Notes: generated by a model from the letters alone, not told the origin. Positions 1 to 5,118 are shown, numbered from the stretch's first letter. The stretch: 5,118 bases of DNA from Anaeromyxobacteraceae bacterium (GCA_027349605.1 DAIEMM010000275.1:1-5118), one strand, 5' to 3'. Numbers and translations: made by a program.

Positions 1-286
1 GGTCCACGAGGACTGGCCCGCCTTCGACGCGCTCCACGTCCGGGGCCGTCCCGAGCGGCTCCACCTCTTCACGGCGCGTGCGGGGCAGACCCTCTTCGAG
101 CGCCGCTTCTCGCCCGGTGACATGCTGGTCCTCGGGCAGGAACAGCTCGGCCTCCCGCCGGCGCTGGTGGCGGCCTGGCCGGATCGATGCGTTTCCATCC
201 CCATGCTGGCCGGGCAGCGCAGCCTGAACCTCGCGGTCGCGGCCGGGGTGGGGGTGTACGCCGCGATCCGGAGCCTCTCGGTGTAG
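1..286 (+). CDS. trmL: tRNA (cytidine/uridine(34)-2'-O)-methyltransferase TrmL, 3' part only
   Basis: This is the C-terminal 94 residues of a SPOUT/SpoU-family methyltransferase; the frame is open from base 2 to the TAG at 284-286. TrmL methylates the 2'-O of the wobble nucleotide of certain leucine tRNAs using S-adenosylmethionine (family knowledge). In the fragment, GQEQLGLP (residues 45-52) matches the SpoU motif usually written GPE..GLP, and IPMLAGQRSLNLAVAAGVGVY (66-86) matches the last SAM-binding knot motif. The RSLNL core and the end soon after VYAAIR fit the short TrmL subfamily better than TrmH or RlmB. The family is about 150-160 residues long, so roughly 60 N-terminal residues lie outside the window. 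The usual Pro in GPE is Gln here, a mild deviation. The next gene starts nine bases after the stop, suggesting cotranscription. Subfamily assignment is good but rests on the C-terminal half only. Confidence 0.87.
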   Translation, partial: VHEDWPAFDALHVRGRPERLHLFTARAGQTLFERRFSPGDMLVLGQEQLGLPPALVAAWPDRCVSIPMLAGQRSLNLAVAAGVGVYAAIRSLSV

Positions 287-288
287 GA
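285..288 (+). promoter_or_regulatory. Ribosome binding site inside the trmL stop region
   Basis: AGGA at 285-288 lies seven bases before the ATG at 296 and overlaps the TAG stop of trmL at 284-286. A second purine run, GGAG at 291-294, is only one base from the ATG and too close to act as a Shine-Dalgarno site for it. The arrangement suggests that ribosomes finishing trmL help initiate the next gene. Confidence 0.5.
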
Positions 289-295
289 TGGGAGC

Positions 296-2041
296 ATGTC
301 GTTCCTTCGCGAGCCGGGGGATCTCTCGCGGACGCCGCTCGCCGCCATCCTCCTCGAGGCGTGGAACCTCCGCGCCACCGGGGAGCTGACGGTCCTGCAG
401 CCGGGCGGAGACTCGCGCCTCTACTTCCGGGACGGGATGCCGGTGGGGGCCCAGACCTTCGCCGGCTTCCACCCGCTCGGGCAGATCCTGCTCGGGCGCG
501 GCCTCATCGACATCGAGACGCTGGGGCGCTCGCTGGCGGAGATGGCCCACTCGAGGCGAAGGCAGGGCGACGTGCTCGTGGAGATGGGCGCGGTCACCCA
601 GGAGGTCGTCGACCGGGCCCTGGAGGACCAGCAGGCGGGCTACGTCTCCCTCATCTCCGGCCTCTCCGACGGGGCCTTCCGGTTCGACTTCGACGCGCCC
701 ATCCCCCCCTGGGCCGGACGCGTGCTGGTGGCGCCCATGCGGGCCGTGGTCGACGCCCTCGACACGCCGCAAGGGGAGGCGCTCTGCTCCTCGGCGCTGG
801 CGCTCGCGGAGGGGCCCATCGCGCTCTCCCCGCGTCACGGCGACATCTCGCTGGTCTTCTCCTGGACCGGTCCGGAGGAGGAGATCCTGCGCCGGCTCGA
901 GACTGCCTCGACCGCCAGCGAGATCCTGTCGACGCCCGGGCTCCCGGTGGAGCACGCGCGGGCCGTTCTCGCGACGCTCCTCCTCCTCGGGCTCGCCGAG
1001 CCCGCGGGCGATGTGGTCGACCTCTCCGCCCTGGGGGCGACGGCGGCGGGTCCCCAGCCGGCCAGGCCCGCGCGCCCCGTTCCTCCGGCCGGGCCGCCGC
1101 CGGTCCTCGGGCCGTCCGCCGCGTGGGCGCCTCCCGGGGCGCCGCTGCCCCCCGTCGACCCGCGGCGCCGCAGCGACCCCGAGGAATCCCGCTCCCGGCG
1201 GCAGCGGTTGCTCGCCCGCGCCATGCAGAACATGGGCGTCGGTCCACTCTCCGCGCCCCCTCCGCACCGCGCCGCTCCCGGAGCCGCGGAGCCGGCGCCC
1301 CGGGCCGGTGCCCCGGAGGCGTCGCGAATCCCCGGCCCCGAGGGCGAGGTCCGGAGGGCGCTCGAGGCCGCGCTTCCGCTGGCCCGGGAGGCCGATCTCT
1401 TCACCCGGCTGGGACTGCCGCGCGGCGCCAGCCCGGAGGACGTGAAGGCCGCCTACCTCCAGCTCGTGAAGCAGTTCCACCCCGATCGCTTCGGGATGCC
1501 CGGGCTCGCCGATCTGCAACCCGGCCTGCGGGAGGTTCTCTCGGCGCTCAACGAGGCGTACGGGGTCCTCTCCGATCGGACCCGTCGCAACGAGTACCTG
1601 GCCCGCTCGTCGACCGGGGGGCGCGCCCCGACCGAGGCGGCGGCGGCGGCGGCGCGCGCCGACTTCCAGAAGGCCGAGGTGGCGCGTCGCGCCGGGGACC
1701 ACGCCCGGGCCCGCCTCTTCCTCGAGTCCGCGATCCGCAGTGACCGCCGCCCCGATCTCCTCGTGGCGCTCGCCGTCGCCACGCTCGCGTCGGGAAAGGC
1801 GGACGACCGCGAGAAGGCGTGGCGCCACCTCGAGGAGGCCATGAAGGACGGCGGCTGCTCGCAGGCCTTCCTCGTCGCCGGCACCATGGCCCGAGACGAC
1901 GGGGACCACGACCGCGCCGAGAAGCTCTTCCGGGCGGCGCTCCGCGCCGATCCGCGCAACGAGGAGGCCGGGCGGGAGCTCCGGCTGATCCAGGGCCGGC
2001 GACAGAGCCGCGCCGAGGCGCGGGCGGACGCGAAGAAGTGA
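296..2041 (+). CDS. DUF4388-like / J-domain / TPR protein
   Basis: A 581-residue, apparently cytosolic protein with no signal peptide or membrane segment. Residues about 8-135 resemble DUF4388 (PATAN-like), including two tandem stretches of the type G.ILL..GLID...L and GDVLVEMGAVT..VVDRAL (62-110), also seen at GspE/MshE N-termini. Residues about 192-236 form a small helical, winged-helix-like stretch. Residues about 250-345 are a Pro/Ala/Arg-rich linker containing a basic helical island (298-315). Residues about 366-438 are a complete J domain with HPD at 395-397 and the LNEAYGVLSD helix. Residues about 453-566 are TPR-like, ending in AEKLFRAALRADPRNEEAG. There is no Gly/Phe region or zinc finger, so it is a class C J protein and not housekeeping DnaJ. 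J domains stimulate the DnaK ATPase, and TPRs bind partners, so a client-recruiting co-chaperone is plausible but inferred. The start is chosen from the AGGA at 285-288 and the fit behind trmL. The stop overlaps the next start. Confidence 0.9.
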   Translation: MSFLREPGDLSRTPLAAILLEAWNLRATGELTVLQPGGDSRLYFRDGMPVGAQTFAGFHPLGQILLGRGLIDIETLGRSLAEMAHSRRRQGDVLVEMGAVTQEVVDRALEDQQAGYVSLISGLSDGAFRFDFDAPIPPWAGRVLVAPMRAVVDALDTPQGEALCSSALALAEGPIALSPRHGDISLVFSWTGPEEEILRRLETASTASEILSTPGLPVEHARAVLATLLLLGLAEPAGDVVDLSALGATAAGPQPARPARPVPPAGPPPVLGPSAAWAPPGAPLPPVDPRRRSDPEESRSRRQRLLARAMQNMGVGPLSAPPPHRAAPGAAEPAPRAGAPEASRIPGPEGEVRRALEAALPLAREADLFTRLGLPRGASPEDVKAAYLQLVKQFHPDRFGMPGLADLQPGLREVLSALNEAYGVLSDRTRRNEYLARSSTGGRAPTEAAAAAARADFQKAEVARRAGDHARARLFLESAIRSDRRPDLLVALAVATLASGKADDREKAWRHLEEAMKDGGCSQAFLVAGTMARDDGDHDRAEKLFRAALRADPRNEEAGRELRLIQGRRQSRAEARADAKK

Positions 2042-2874
2042 CCGCTCCCGCCGACCCGGAGGCGCTGCCGCTCGACGCCGTCCTCGCCGTGGACCCGGTG
2101 GTCCTGGCCGGATCGCTGCTCGCCGTCCCCGACGGGGAGAACGCGCTCCTCCGCCTCGCCGACGGGCGCCGGACCGTGGGGGACGTCATCGCCTCATCCG
2201 GGATGGACGGCTCTCTCGCCCGTGCGTCGCTGGTGCGCCTCCTCGACGCCGGAGTCCTCCGGGTCGTCCCGCCCGGAACCCTTCCCGCGCCGGCCGAGCC
2301 GGGGGGACCCGAGGGCGCCGACTGGTTTGCCGACCCGGAATCGGCGCCCCACCCTGGGGGCGAGCCCGGCCCCGCGCACGTTCTCGCGCCCCCTGCGCCC
2401 TTCGCGGGAGCGCCCGCGCCGGCCGGCGGCCGTACCGGGCCTTCCCGGACGAGAGGCCGGGTGGTGGCCGCCGCGCTGCTCCTGGGGACGGCGCTCCTCG
2501 GCGCGGCCCTCTGGGCGCGGAGCCCGCGCGAGCCGTCCCCGCCCCCGTCCCAGGCCCTGCGGCCGGCCTCCGAGCCGACCCCCCCGGCGCTCTCCGTGAC
2601 CGAGGCCGGGCCGTCCCCAGACTACCGGGAGGCCATGGCCGCCGTGGCGGCGCGCTACAAGGCGGGCGACCTCTCCGGCGCCGCGGAGGCCTGCCGGCGG
2701 GCCATCGCGGTCGACCCGTCGATCGGCGCGGGGTGGATGGCGCTCGGCGAGGTGACGCTGGCGGCCGGAGACCGGGCCGGCGCCCGCGAGGCCTTCCAGC
2801 GCTACCTGGCCGCCGAGCCCGACGGGCGGCACGCCAGCCGGGCCCGGACGCTGCTCGAACGCTTGCGCCCCTGA
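2038..2874 (+). CDS. Single-pass membrane TPR protein, coupled to the J-domain gene
   Basis: A 278-residue protein of unknown function. I chose the GTG at 2038, which overlaps the preceding TGA (GTGA, 2038-2041). The frame stays open back to 1819, but that part lies inside the J-domain gene and reads as Arg/Gly/Pro-rich out-of-frame sequence. Residues about 11-77 are helical and end in the pattern LADGRRTVGDVIASSG...LVRLLDAGVLRVV, like the small winged-helix-like units in DUF4388 proteins. Residues 80-139 are a Pro/Gly/Ala linker. Residues 141-160 are one hydrophobic helix, preceded by R132, R137, R139 and R141, which favours N-terminus in and C-terminus out. Residues 163-183 are proline-rich. 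Residues about 195-263 are two TPRs (YREAMAAV..., W233.ALGEVTLAAGDRAGAREAF). The coupling and shared domain types suggest it works with the J-domain protein. A TPR tail in the periplasm is inferred. Function is not recognised. Confidence 0.83.
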   Translation: MTAPADPEALPLDAVLAVDPVVLAGSLLAVPDGENALLRLADGRRTVGDVIASSGMDGSLARASLVRLLDAGVLRVVPPGTLPAPAEPGGPEGADWFADPESAPHPGGEPGPAHVLAPPAPFAGAPAPAGGRTGPSRTRGRVVAAALLLGTALLGAALWARSPREPSPPPSQALRPASEPTPPALSVTEAGPSPDYREAMAAVAARYKAGDLSGAAEACRRAIAVDPSIGAGWMALGEVTLAAGDRAGAREAFQRYLAAEPDGRHASRARTLLERLRP

Positions 2875-2892
2875 GCCTGGCCGGTACATAAA
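2863..2892 (+). promoter_or_regulatory. Possible promoter just before tsaD
   Basis: TTGCGC (2863-2868) and CATAAA (2887-2892) are separated by 18 bases and resemble sigma-70 -35 and -10 boxes (3/6 and 4/6 matches). The stretch GTACATAAAG is the only A/T-rich patch between the two genes. Initiation 7-9 bases after the -10 would fall on the C-run or the GTG at 2901. The matches are weak and may be chance, and read-through from upstream is equally possible. Confidence 0.25.
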
Positions 2893-2900
2893 GCCCCCCC

Positions 2901-3914
2901 GTGAAAGTCCTGGGAATCGAGACGAGTTGCGACGAGACCGCCGCCGCGGTGGTGGAGGACGGGCGGCGCGTGCTCTCCGACGTGGTCTCGACCCAGATCG
3001 AGATCCACCGCCGCTGGGGCGGCGTGGTGCCGGAGCTGGCCAGCCGCAACCACGTCGTCCAGGTCATGCCCGTGGTGGACGAGGCGCTTCGCCTGGCCGG
3101 GGTCGAGGGCGCCGCACTCGACGGGCTCGCCGTCACCTCCGGTCCGGGGCTCGTGGGGGCGCTGCTCGTCGGCGTGCAGGTCGCCAAGGCGCTCTCGCTC
3201 GCCTGGGGCGTGCCGCTCGCCCGGGTGAACCACCTGGAGGGCCACCTCCTCGCCACCTTCCTCTCGGAGGACGCGCCCGCGTTCCCGTACCTGGGGCTCG
3301 TCGTCTCCGGGGGGCACACGTCCCTCTACGTGGCCGAGGGGTTCGGCCGCTACCGGCTCCTCGGGCAGACCCGCGACGACGCCGCCGGCGAGGCCTTCGA
3401 CAAGGGGGCCAAGCTGCTCGGCCTGCCCTATCCGGGCGGCGTGGCCATCGACCGCCTGGCCCGGGGCGGCGATGTACGTTCGGTGAAGTTCCCGCGGGCC
3501 GTCGTCAAGGGCGGCCCGCTCGCCTTCAGCTTCTCCGGCCTCAAGACGGCGCTGCTCCACCACGTCCGGTCGAACGGGGTGCCGGAGGGGCAGGCCCTCT
3601 CGGACCTCTGCGCCAGCTACCAGGAGGCCATCGTGGGCGCGCTCGCGTCGAAGCTCTTCCGGGCCGCGCGCGAGCTCCAGCTCGATCGGGTGGTGCTCTC
3701 CGGCGGCGTGGCCGCCAACGCACGGCTGCGGGCGGTGGTGACCGAGCGGGCCGCCGAGTACGAGGGGATGCGGGTCTTCCTGCCGCCGCCGCGCCACTGC
3801 ACCGACAACGCCGCCATGATCGCGGTGGCGGGAACCCAGGCGCTCCTGCGGGGGGAGCGGGCCGGCCCGGAGCTCGAGGCCGACCCCGCCTGGCGGCTCG
3901 GGACGGTGGGCTGA
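2901..3914 (+). CDS. tsaD: tRNA N6-adenosine threonylcarbamoyltransferase TsaD
   Basis: A 337-residue Kae1/TsaD/Qri7-family protein, the same length as the E. coli enzyme as I recall it. It transfers the threonylcarbamoyl group from TC-AMP to A37 of ANN-decoding tRNAs, working with TsaB and TsaE, which are not in the window. The N-terminus MKVLGIETSCDETAAAVV is the family signature, which fixes the GTG start at 2901. The metal ligands are present: H111 and H115 in NHLEGH, and D302 in CTDNAAMIA. VSGGHTS (136-141), GEAFDK (163-168), FSFSGLKTA (209-217) and LSGGVAANARL (266-276) are the ASKHA-fold nucleotide and substrate motifs. No Shine-Dalgarno site is visible; seven C residues precede the start. 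The gene begins 26 bases after the TPR gene, and its TGA overlaps the ATG of rsmA, so the two are translationally coupled. Older annotations call this family O-sialoglycoprotein endopeptidase. Confidence 0.97.
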   Translation: MKVLGIETSCDETAAAVVEDGRRVLSDVVSTQIEIHRRWGGVVPELASRNHVVQVMPVVDEALRLAGVEGAALDGLAVTSGPGLVGALLVGVQVAKALSLAWGVPLARVNHLEGHLLATFLSEDAPAFPYLGLVVSGGHTSLYVAEGFGRYRLLGQTRDDAAGEAFDKGAKLLGLPYPGGVAIDRLARGGDVRSVKFPRAVVKGGPLAFSFSGLKTALLHHVRSNGVPEGQALSDLCASYQEAIVGALASKLFRAARELQLDRVVLSGGVAANARLRAVVTERAAEYEGMRVFLPPPRHCTDNAAMIAVAGTQALLRGERAGPELEADPAWRLGTVG

Positions 3915-4768
3915 TGCCCCACCCGTCCCCCCGCGCCCTGCTCGACCGGCACGGCCTCAGGGCCAAGAAGAGCTGGGGACAGAACTTCCTCGGCGACGAG
4001 TCGATCCTCGACGGCATCGCCCGGCTCGCCGTGGAGCGGCAAGGCGAGGCCGTGGTGGAACTCGGCTCGGGGCTCGGCCACCTCACCGAGCGCCTCCTGG
4101 CCCACGGGGCCCGCGTGGTGGCGGTGGAGCGCGACCGCGACATGGCGCGCGTGCTGCGCGCCGAGTTCGGGGACGCCGTCCGGCTGGTCGAGGCCGACGC
4201 GGCCCGCGCCGACTTCGCCGCGCTCGCCGCCGAGGCGCCCGGAGGCGCGCAGGCGGGGAGGGTGGCGGTGGTGGGCAACATCCCCTACCACCTGACCAGC
4301 CCCATCCTCTTCTCGCTCCTCGACCAGGCCGAGGCCGTCTCCCGCGCGGTGCTGCTCGTGCAGCGCGAGGTGGCGGAGCGGCTGGCCGCGGCGCCGGGGA
4401 CCAAGGACTGGGGACTGCTCTCGGTGCTCCTGCAGCAGCGCGGCGGGGTGGAGATCGATCGCATCGTGCCGCGCGGGGCCTTCCACCCGCCGCCCCGGGT
4501 GGACAGCGCGGTGGTGCGCATCGACCTGCACGGCCGCGAGCCCCGTGTCTCCGACGCGAGGCGATTTCGACTATTAGTGAAGGGTGGGTTCGGCCAGCGC
4601 CGCAAGACCCTGCGGAACGCGCTCGAGGCCGCGCGGATCGCGCCGCGCGAGGCGCTCGAGGCGGCGCTCGTCGCCGCGTCGGTCGACCCGGGAAGACGCG
4701 GGGAGACCCTGTCGGTGGAGGAATGGGAAGCCCTCGACCGGGCCCTCGGGCCGGCCCCCACGCCCTGA
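3914..4768 (+). CDS. rsmA: 16S rRNA (adenine(1518)-N6/adenine(1519)-N6)-dimethyltransferase RsmA (KsgA)
   Basis: A 284-residue class I SAM-dependent methyltransferase that dimethylates two adjacent adenines in the terminal loop of 16S rRNA helix 45 during late 30S assembly. Loss of the activity confers kasugamycin resistance in other bacteria (family knowledge). The hallmarks are KKSWGQNFL (18-26), SAM motif I VELGSGLGHLT (48-58), the acidic E72 after the second strand, D95 after the third, catalytic NIPY (122-125), FHPPPRVDSAVVR (190-202) and FGQRRKTLRN (226-235). The ATG at 3914 overlaps the tsaD stop (TGATG) and puts QNFL at the normal distance from the N-terminus. The frame is open further upstream, but only as out-of-frame tsaD sequence. 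Codons 217-221 are unusually A/T-rich (CGA TTT CGA CTA TTA at 4562-4576). Length is normal and no key motif is missing. Confidence 0.97.
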   Translation: MPHPSPRALLDRHGLRAKKSWGQNFLGDESILDGIARLAVERQGEAVVELGSGLGHLTERLLAHGARVVAVERDRDMARVLRAEFGDAVRLVEADAARADFAALAAEAPGGAQAGRVAVVGNIPYHLTSPILFSLLDQAEAVSRAVLLVQREVAERLAAAPGTKDWGLLSVLLQQRGGVEIDRIVPRGAFHPPPRVDSAVVRIDLHGREPRVSDARRFRLLVKGGFGQRRKTLRNALEAARIAPREALEAALVAASVDPGRRGETLSVEEWEALDRALGPAPTP

Positions 4769-4772
4769 ATTC

Positions 4773-4819
4773 ACCCGGGGCGGCGGCAGGTTGCGAGGCC
4801 CGCTCCCGCCGCTCCGGGT
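4773..4819 (+). terminator. Strong GC hairpin directly after rsmA
   Basis: The arms at 4773-4786 and 4806-4819 pair over 14 base pairs (13 Watson-Crick and one G-U at 4779/4813) around a 19-base loop. The hairpin begins four bases after the rsmA stop. Only TT follows the 3' arm, so it is not a canonical U-tract terminator. It could be a U-less terminator, a 3'-end protecting stem, or a pause hairpin for Rho. The pairing is read directly from the sequence; the role is inferred from position. Confidence 0.5.
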
Positions 4820-4849
4820 TCGGGGCGTCACGCCCCTTCCGGGTTCGGG
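4813..4849 (+). repeat. 12-bp direct repeat, 25-bp period
   Basis: TCCGGGTTCGGG occurs at 4813-4824 and again, identical, at 4838-4849. The first copy overlaps the 3' arm of the large hairpin. The second lies between two smaller hairpins. Each copy offers the same half-stem, so the two could compete for pairing with the 5' arm at 4773-4778. No further copy is seen in the window. Confidence 0.6.
4822..4836 (+). other. Small perfect hairpin
   Basis: GGGGCG (4822-4827) and CGCCCC (4831-4836) form a six-base-pair stem with a TCA loop, followed by TTCC. It sits two bases after the large hairpin and may belong to the same termination region. Such short stems are also expected by chance at this base composition. 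Confidence 0.35.
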
Positions 4850-4863
4850 AGTTTTCCCTCCCG
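4846..4863 (+). other. Small hairpin with T-rich loop
   Basis: CGGGAG (4846-4851) pairs with CTCCCG (4858-4863) around TTTTCC. The only T-run in the region is in this loop and not after a stem, so it does not act as a normal U-tract for this hairpin. It could be the release tract for the hairpin at 4822-4836, but the spacing is long. Confidence 0.3.
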
Positions 4864-4892
4864 CTCCCCCGGTCCCCGTCGCCTCCCTTCCC
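4852..4892 (+). terminator. C-rich, G-poor tract, possible Rho loading region
   Basis: In this 41-base stretch I count 25 C, 11 T, 5 G and no A on the + strand. Rho factor loads on C-rich, G-poor, weakly structured RNA, so the composition downstream of the last gene of the cluster fits a rut-like site. The flanking small stems partly overlap it. There is no sharp motif, so this is a composition-based guess. Confidence 0.35.
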
Positions 4893-4899
4893 GGGAGGC
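4881..4899 (+). other. Seven-base-pair hairpin
   Basis: GCCTCCC (4881-4887) and GGGAGGC (4893-4899) pair perfectly with a TTCCC loop. No T-run follows on either strand. It is the last of four stems between rsmA and the promoter region of the next gene. Confidence 0.35.
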
Positions 4900-4921
4900 C
4901 GGGCACGCACCCACCGGATTC

Positions 4922-4953
4922 TTTCCACGCGGCCTGGGGAGTGCACCCAATAT
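4922..4953 (+). promoter_or_regulatory. Weak promoter candidate for the small downstream gene
   Basis: CAATAT (4948-4953) is the best -10-like hexamer in the A/T-poor leader. TTTCCA (4922-4927) is a possible -35, but the 20-base spacing is too long for a good sigma-70 promoter. A promoter is expected between the rsmA terminator region and the gene at 5026, but I cannot place it with confidence. Confidence 0.18.
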
Positions 4954-4983
4954 CGAAGCCGCGCGCGATCGACGACACTCCCC
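4936..4983 (+). repeat. Spaced inverted repeat in the leader of the small gene
   Basis: GGGGAGTG (4936-4943) and CACTCCCC (4976-4983) are exact reverse complements, with one further C-G pair (4934/4985) across a T-G position. The arm centres are 40 bases apart, close to four helical turns, and the arms enclose the -10-like CAATAT. It could be an operator bound by a looping dimer or a stem in the 5' leader RNA. No regulator gene is visible to link it to. Confidence 0.4.
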
Positions 4984-5011
4984 GGTGAGGAGAGCATCTC
5001 AACCCGGAGTG

Positions 5012-5017
5012 AAGGAG
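5012..5017 (+). promoter_or_regulatory. Strong ribosome binding site
   Basis: AAGGAG is eight bases before the ATG at 5026, a near-ideal Shine-Dalgarno site and the best in the window. It decides the start of the small downstream gene and contrasts with the missing site before tsaD. Confidence 0.8.
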
Positions 5018-5025
5018 ACGACACC

Positions 5026-5118
5026 ATGACGACCATCAACGGCGGAACGGCAGTGCAGGGCGGCTACTACCTCTCGAAGTCCAACTGGGAGATCTTCCCG
5101 GTCGAGAAGGACGGACAG
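5026..5118 (+). CDS. Hypothetical protein, 5' part only
   Basis: Thirty-one codons are visible before the window ends. The peptide begins MTTINGGTAVQGGYYLSK and continues SNWEIFPVEKDGQ. It has no signal peptide or hydrophobic segment in this part. The GGYY...W...PVEKDG pattern is aromatic and polar and looks like a folded N-terminus, but I do not recognise the family. The strong AAGGAG, the ordinary high-GC codon choice and the gap from rsmA indicate a genuine gene with its own transcription start. Its lower Ala/Arg content distinguishes it from out-of-frame sequence in this genome. Full length and function cannot be judged here. Confidence 0.72.
   Translation, partial: MTTINGGTAVQGGYYLSKSNWEIFPVEKDGQ

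Noticed and set aside
187..1743. Long open frame on the + strand overlapping the J-domain gene
   Set aside because: Its product is Arg/Gly/Pro-rich low-complexity sequence typical of a shifted frame in GC-rich DNA. The frame at 296 shows clear DUF4388-like, J and TPR motifs.
1819..2037. Upstream extension of the membrane TPR gene
   Set aside because: The added residues overlap the TPR-coding end of the previous gene and are Arg/Gly-rich. The GTG at 2038 gives a normal coupled start.
2186..3319. Long antisense open frames (also 2802-3797, 3617-4531 and 4083-5039)
   Set aside because: Stop codons are rare by chance at this GC content. The products are low-complexity and show no recognisable motif, while the + strand carries conserved genes.
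2927..3913. Long upstream extension of rsmA through tsaD
   Set aside because: It is tsaD read in another frame. RsmA proteins begin shortly before QNFL, which fits the ATG at 3914.
4572..4577. TATTAG as a -10 box inside rsmA
   Set aside because: No -35-like hexamer lies at 16-18 bases upstream, and no gene start follows nearby that it could serve.
4813..4849. GGTTCG in the repeat looked like a tRNA T-loop
   Set aside because: No acceptor, anticodon or D arm surrounds it, and the copies recur with a 25-base period.
4584..4988. 134-codon + strand frame spanning the rsmA end and the intergenic gap
   Set aside because: Arg/Pro-rich, overlaps rsmA, has no ribosome binding site and crosses the hairpin region.
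4990..5000. GAGA-GCA-TCTC mini-hairpin before the small gene
   Set aside because: A four-base-pair stem is too short to support as a regulatory element.

Overview
The window is extremely GC-rich (by eye about three quarters G+C, with nearly every third codon position G or C). It carries six protein-coding genes or gene fragments, all on the + strand. The DUF4388-like plus J-domain plus TPR architecture, the Ala/Pro-rich linkers and the base composition suggest a myxobacterium-like organism (Myxococcota, possibly near Anaeromyxobacter). That assignment is inference from protein architecture and composition, not from a marker-gene comparison.

Layout. Bases 1-286 are the 3' end of trmL (tRNA wobble-position 2'-O-methyltransferase). 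Nine bases later, at 296-2041, lies a 581-residue protein with an N-terminal DUF4388-like region, a long Pro/Ala linker, a complete J domain with its HPD motif, and C-terminal TPR-like repeats. Its stop codon overlaps the GTG start of a 278-residue single-pass membrane protein (2038-2874) with a small N-terminal helical domain and a C-terminal TPR pair. After 26 bases comes tsaD (2901-3914, t6A37 synthesis), whose stop overlaps the start of rsmA/ksgA (3914-4768, 16S rRNA dimethyladenosine transferase). The 257-base gap at 4769-5025 holds a 14-bp hairpin just after rsmA, smaller GC hairpins, a 12-bp direct repeat and a C-rich, G-poor tract. Together these look like a transcription end without a U-tract. 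The same gap then holds an inverted repeat and a strong Shine-Dalgarno site for a new small gene, which starts at 5026 and runs off the window.

How they fit together. The first five genes are tightly packed and probably form one or two transcription units. trmL, tsaD and rsmA all modify RNA of the translation machinery: tRNA nucleotide 34, tRNA nucleotide 37, and the 3' end of 16S rRNA. The J-domain/TPR protein and the membrane TPR protein are translationally coupled and share domain types, so they are probably functional partners of unknown role. They are the least explained part of the window. A possible promoter just before tsaD would give an almost leaderless tsaD-rsmA transcript. I found no mobile element, CRISPR array, tRNA or rRNA gene.
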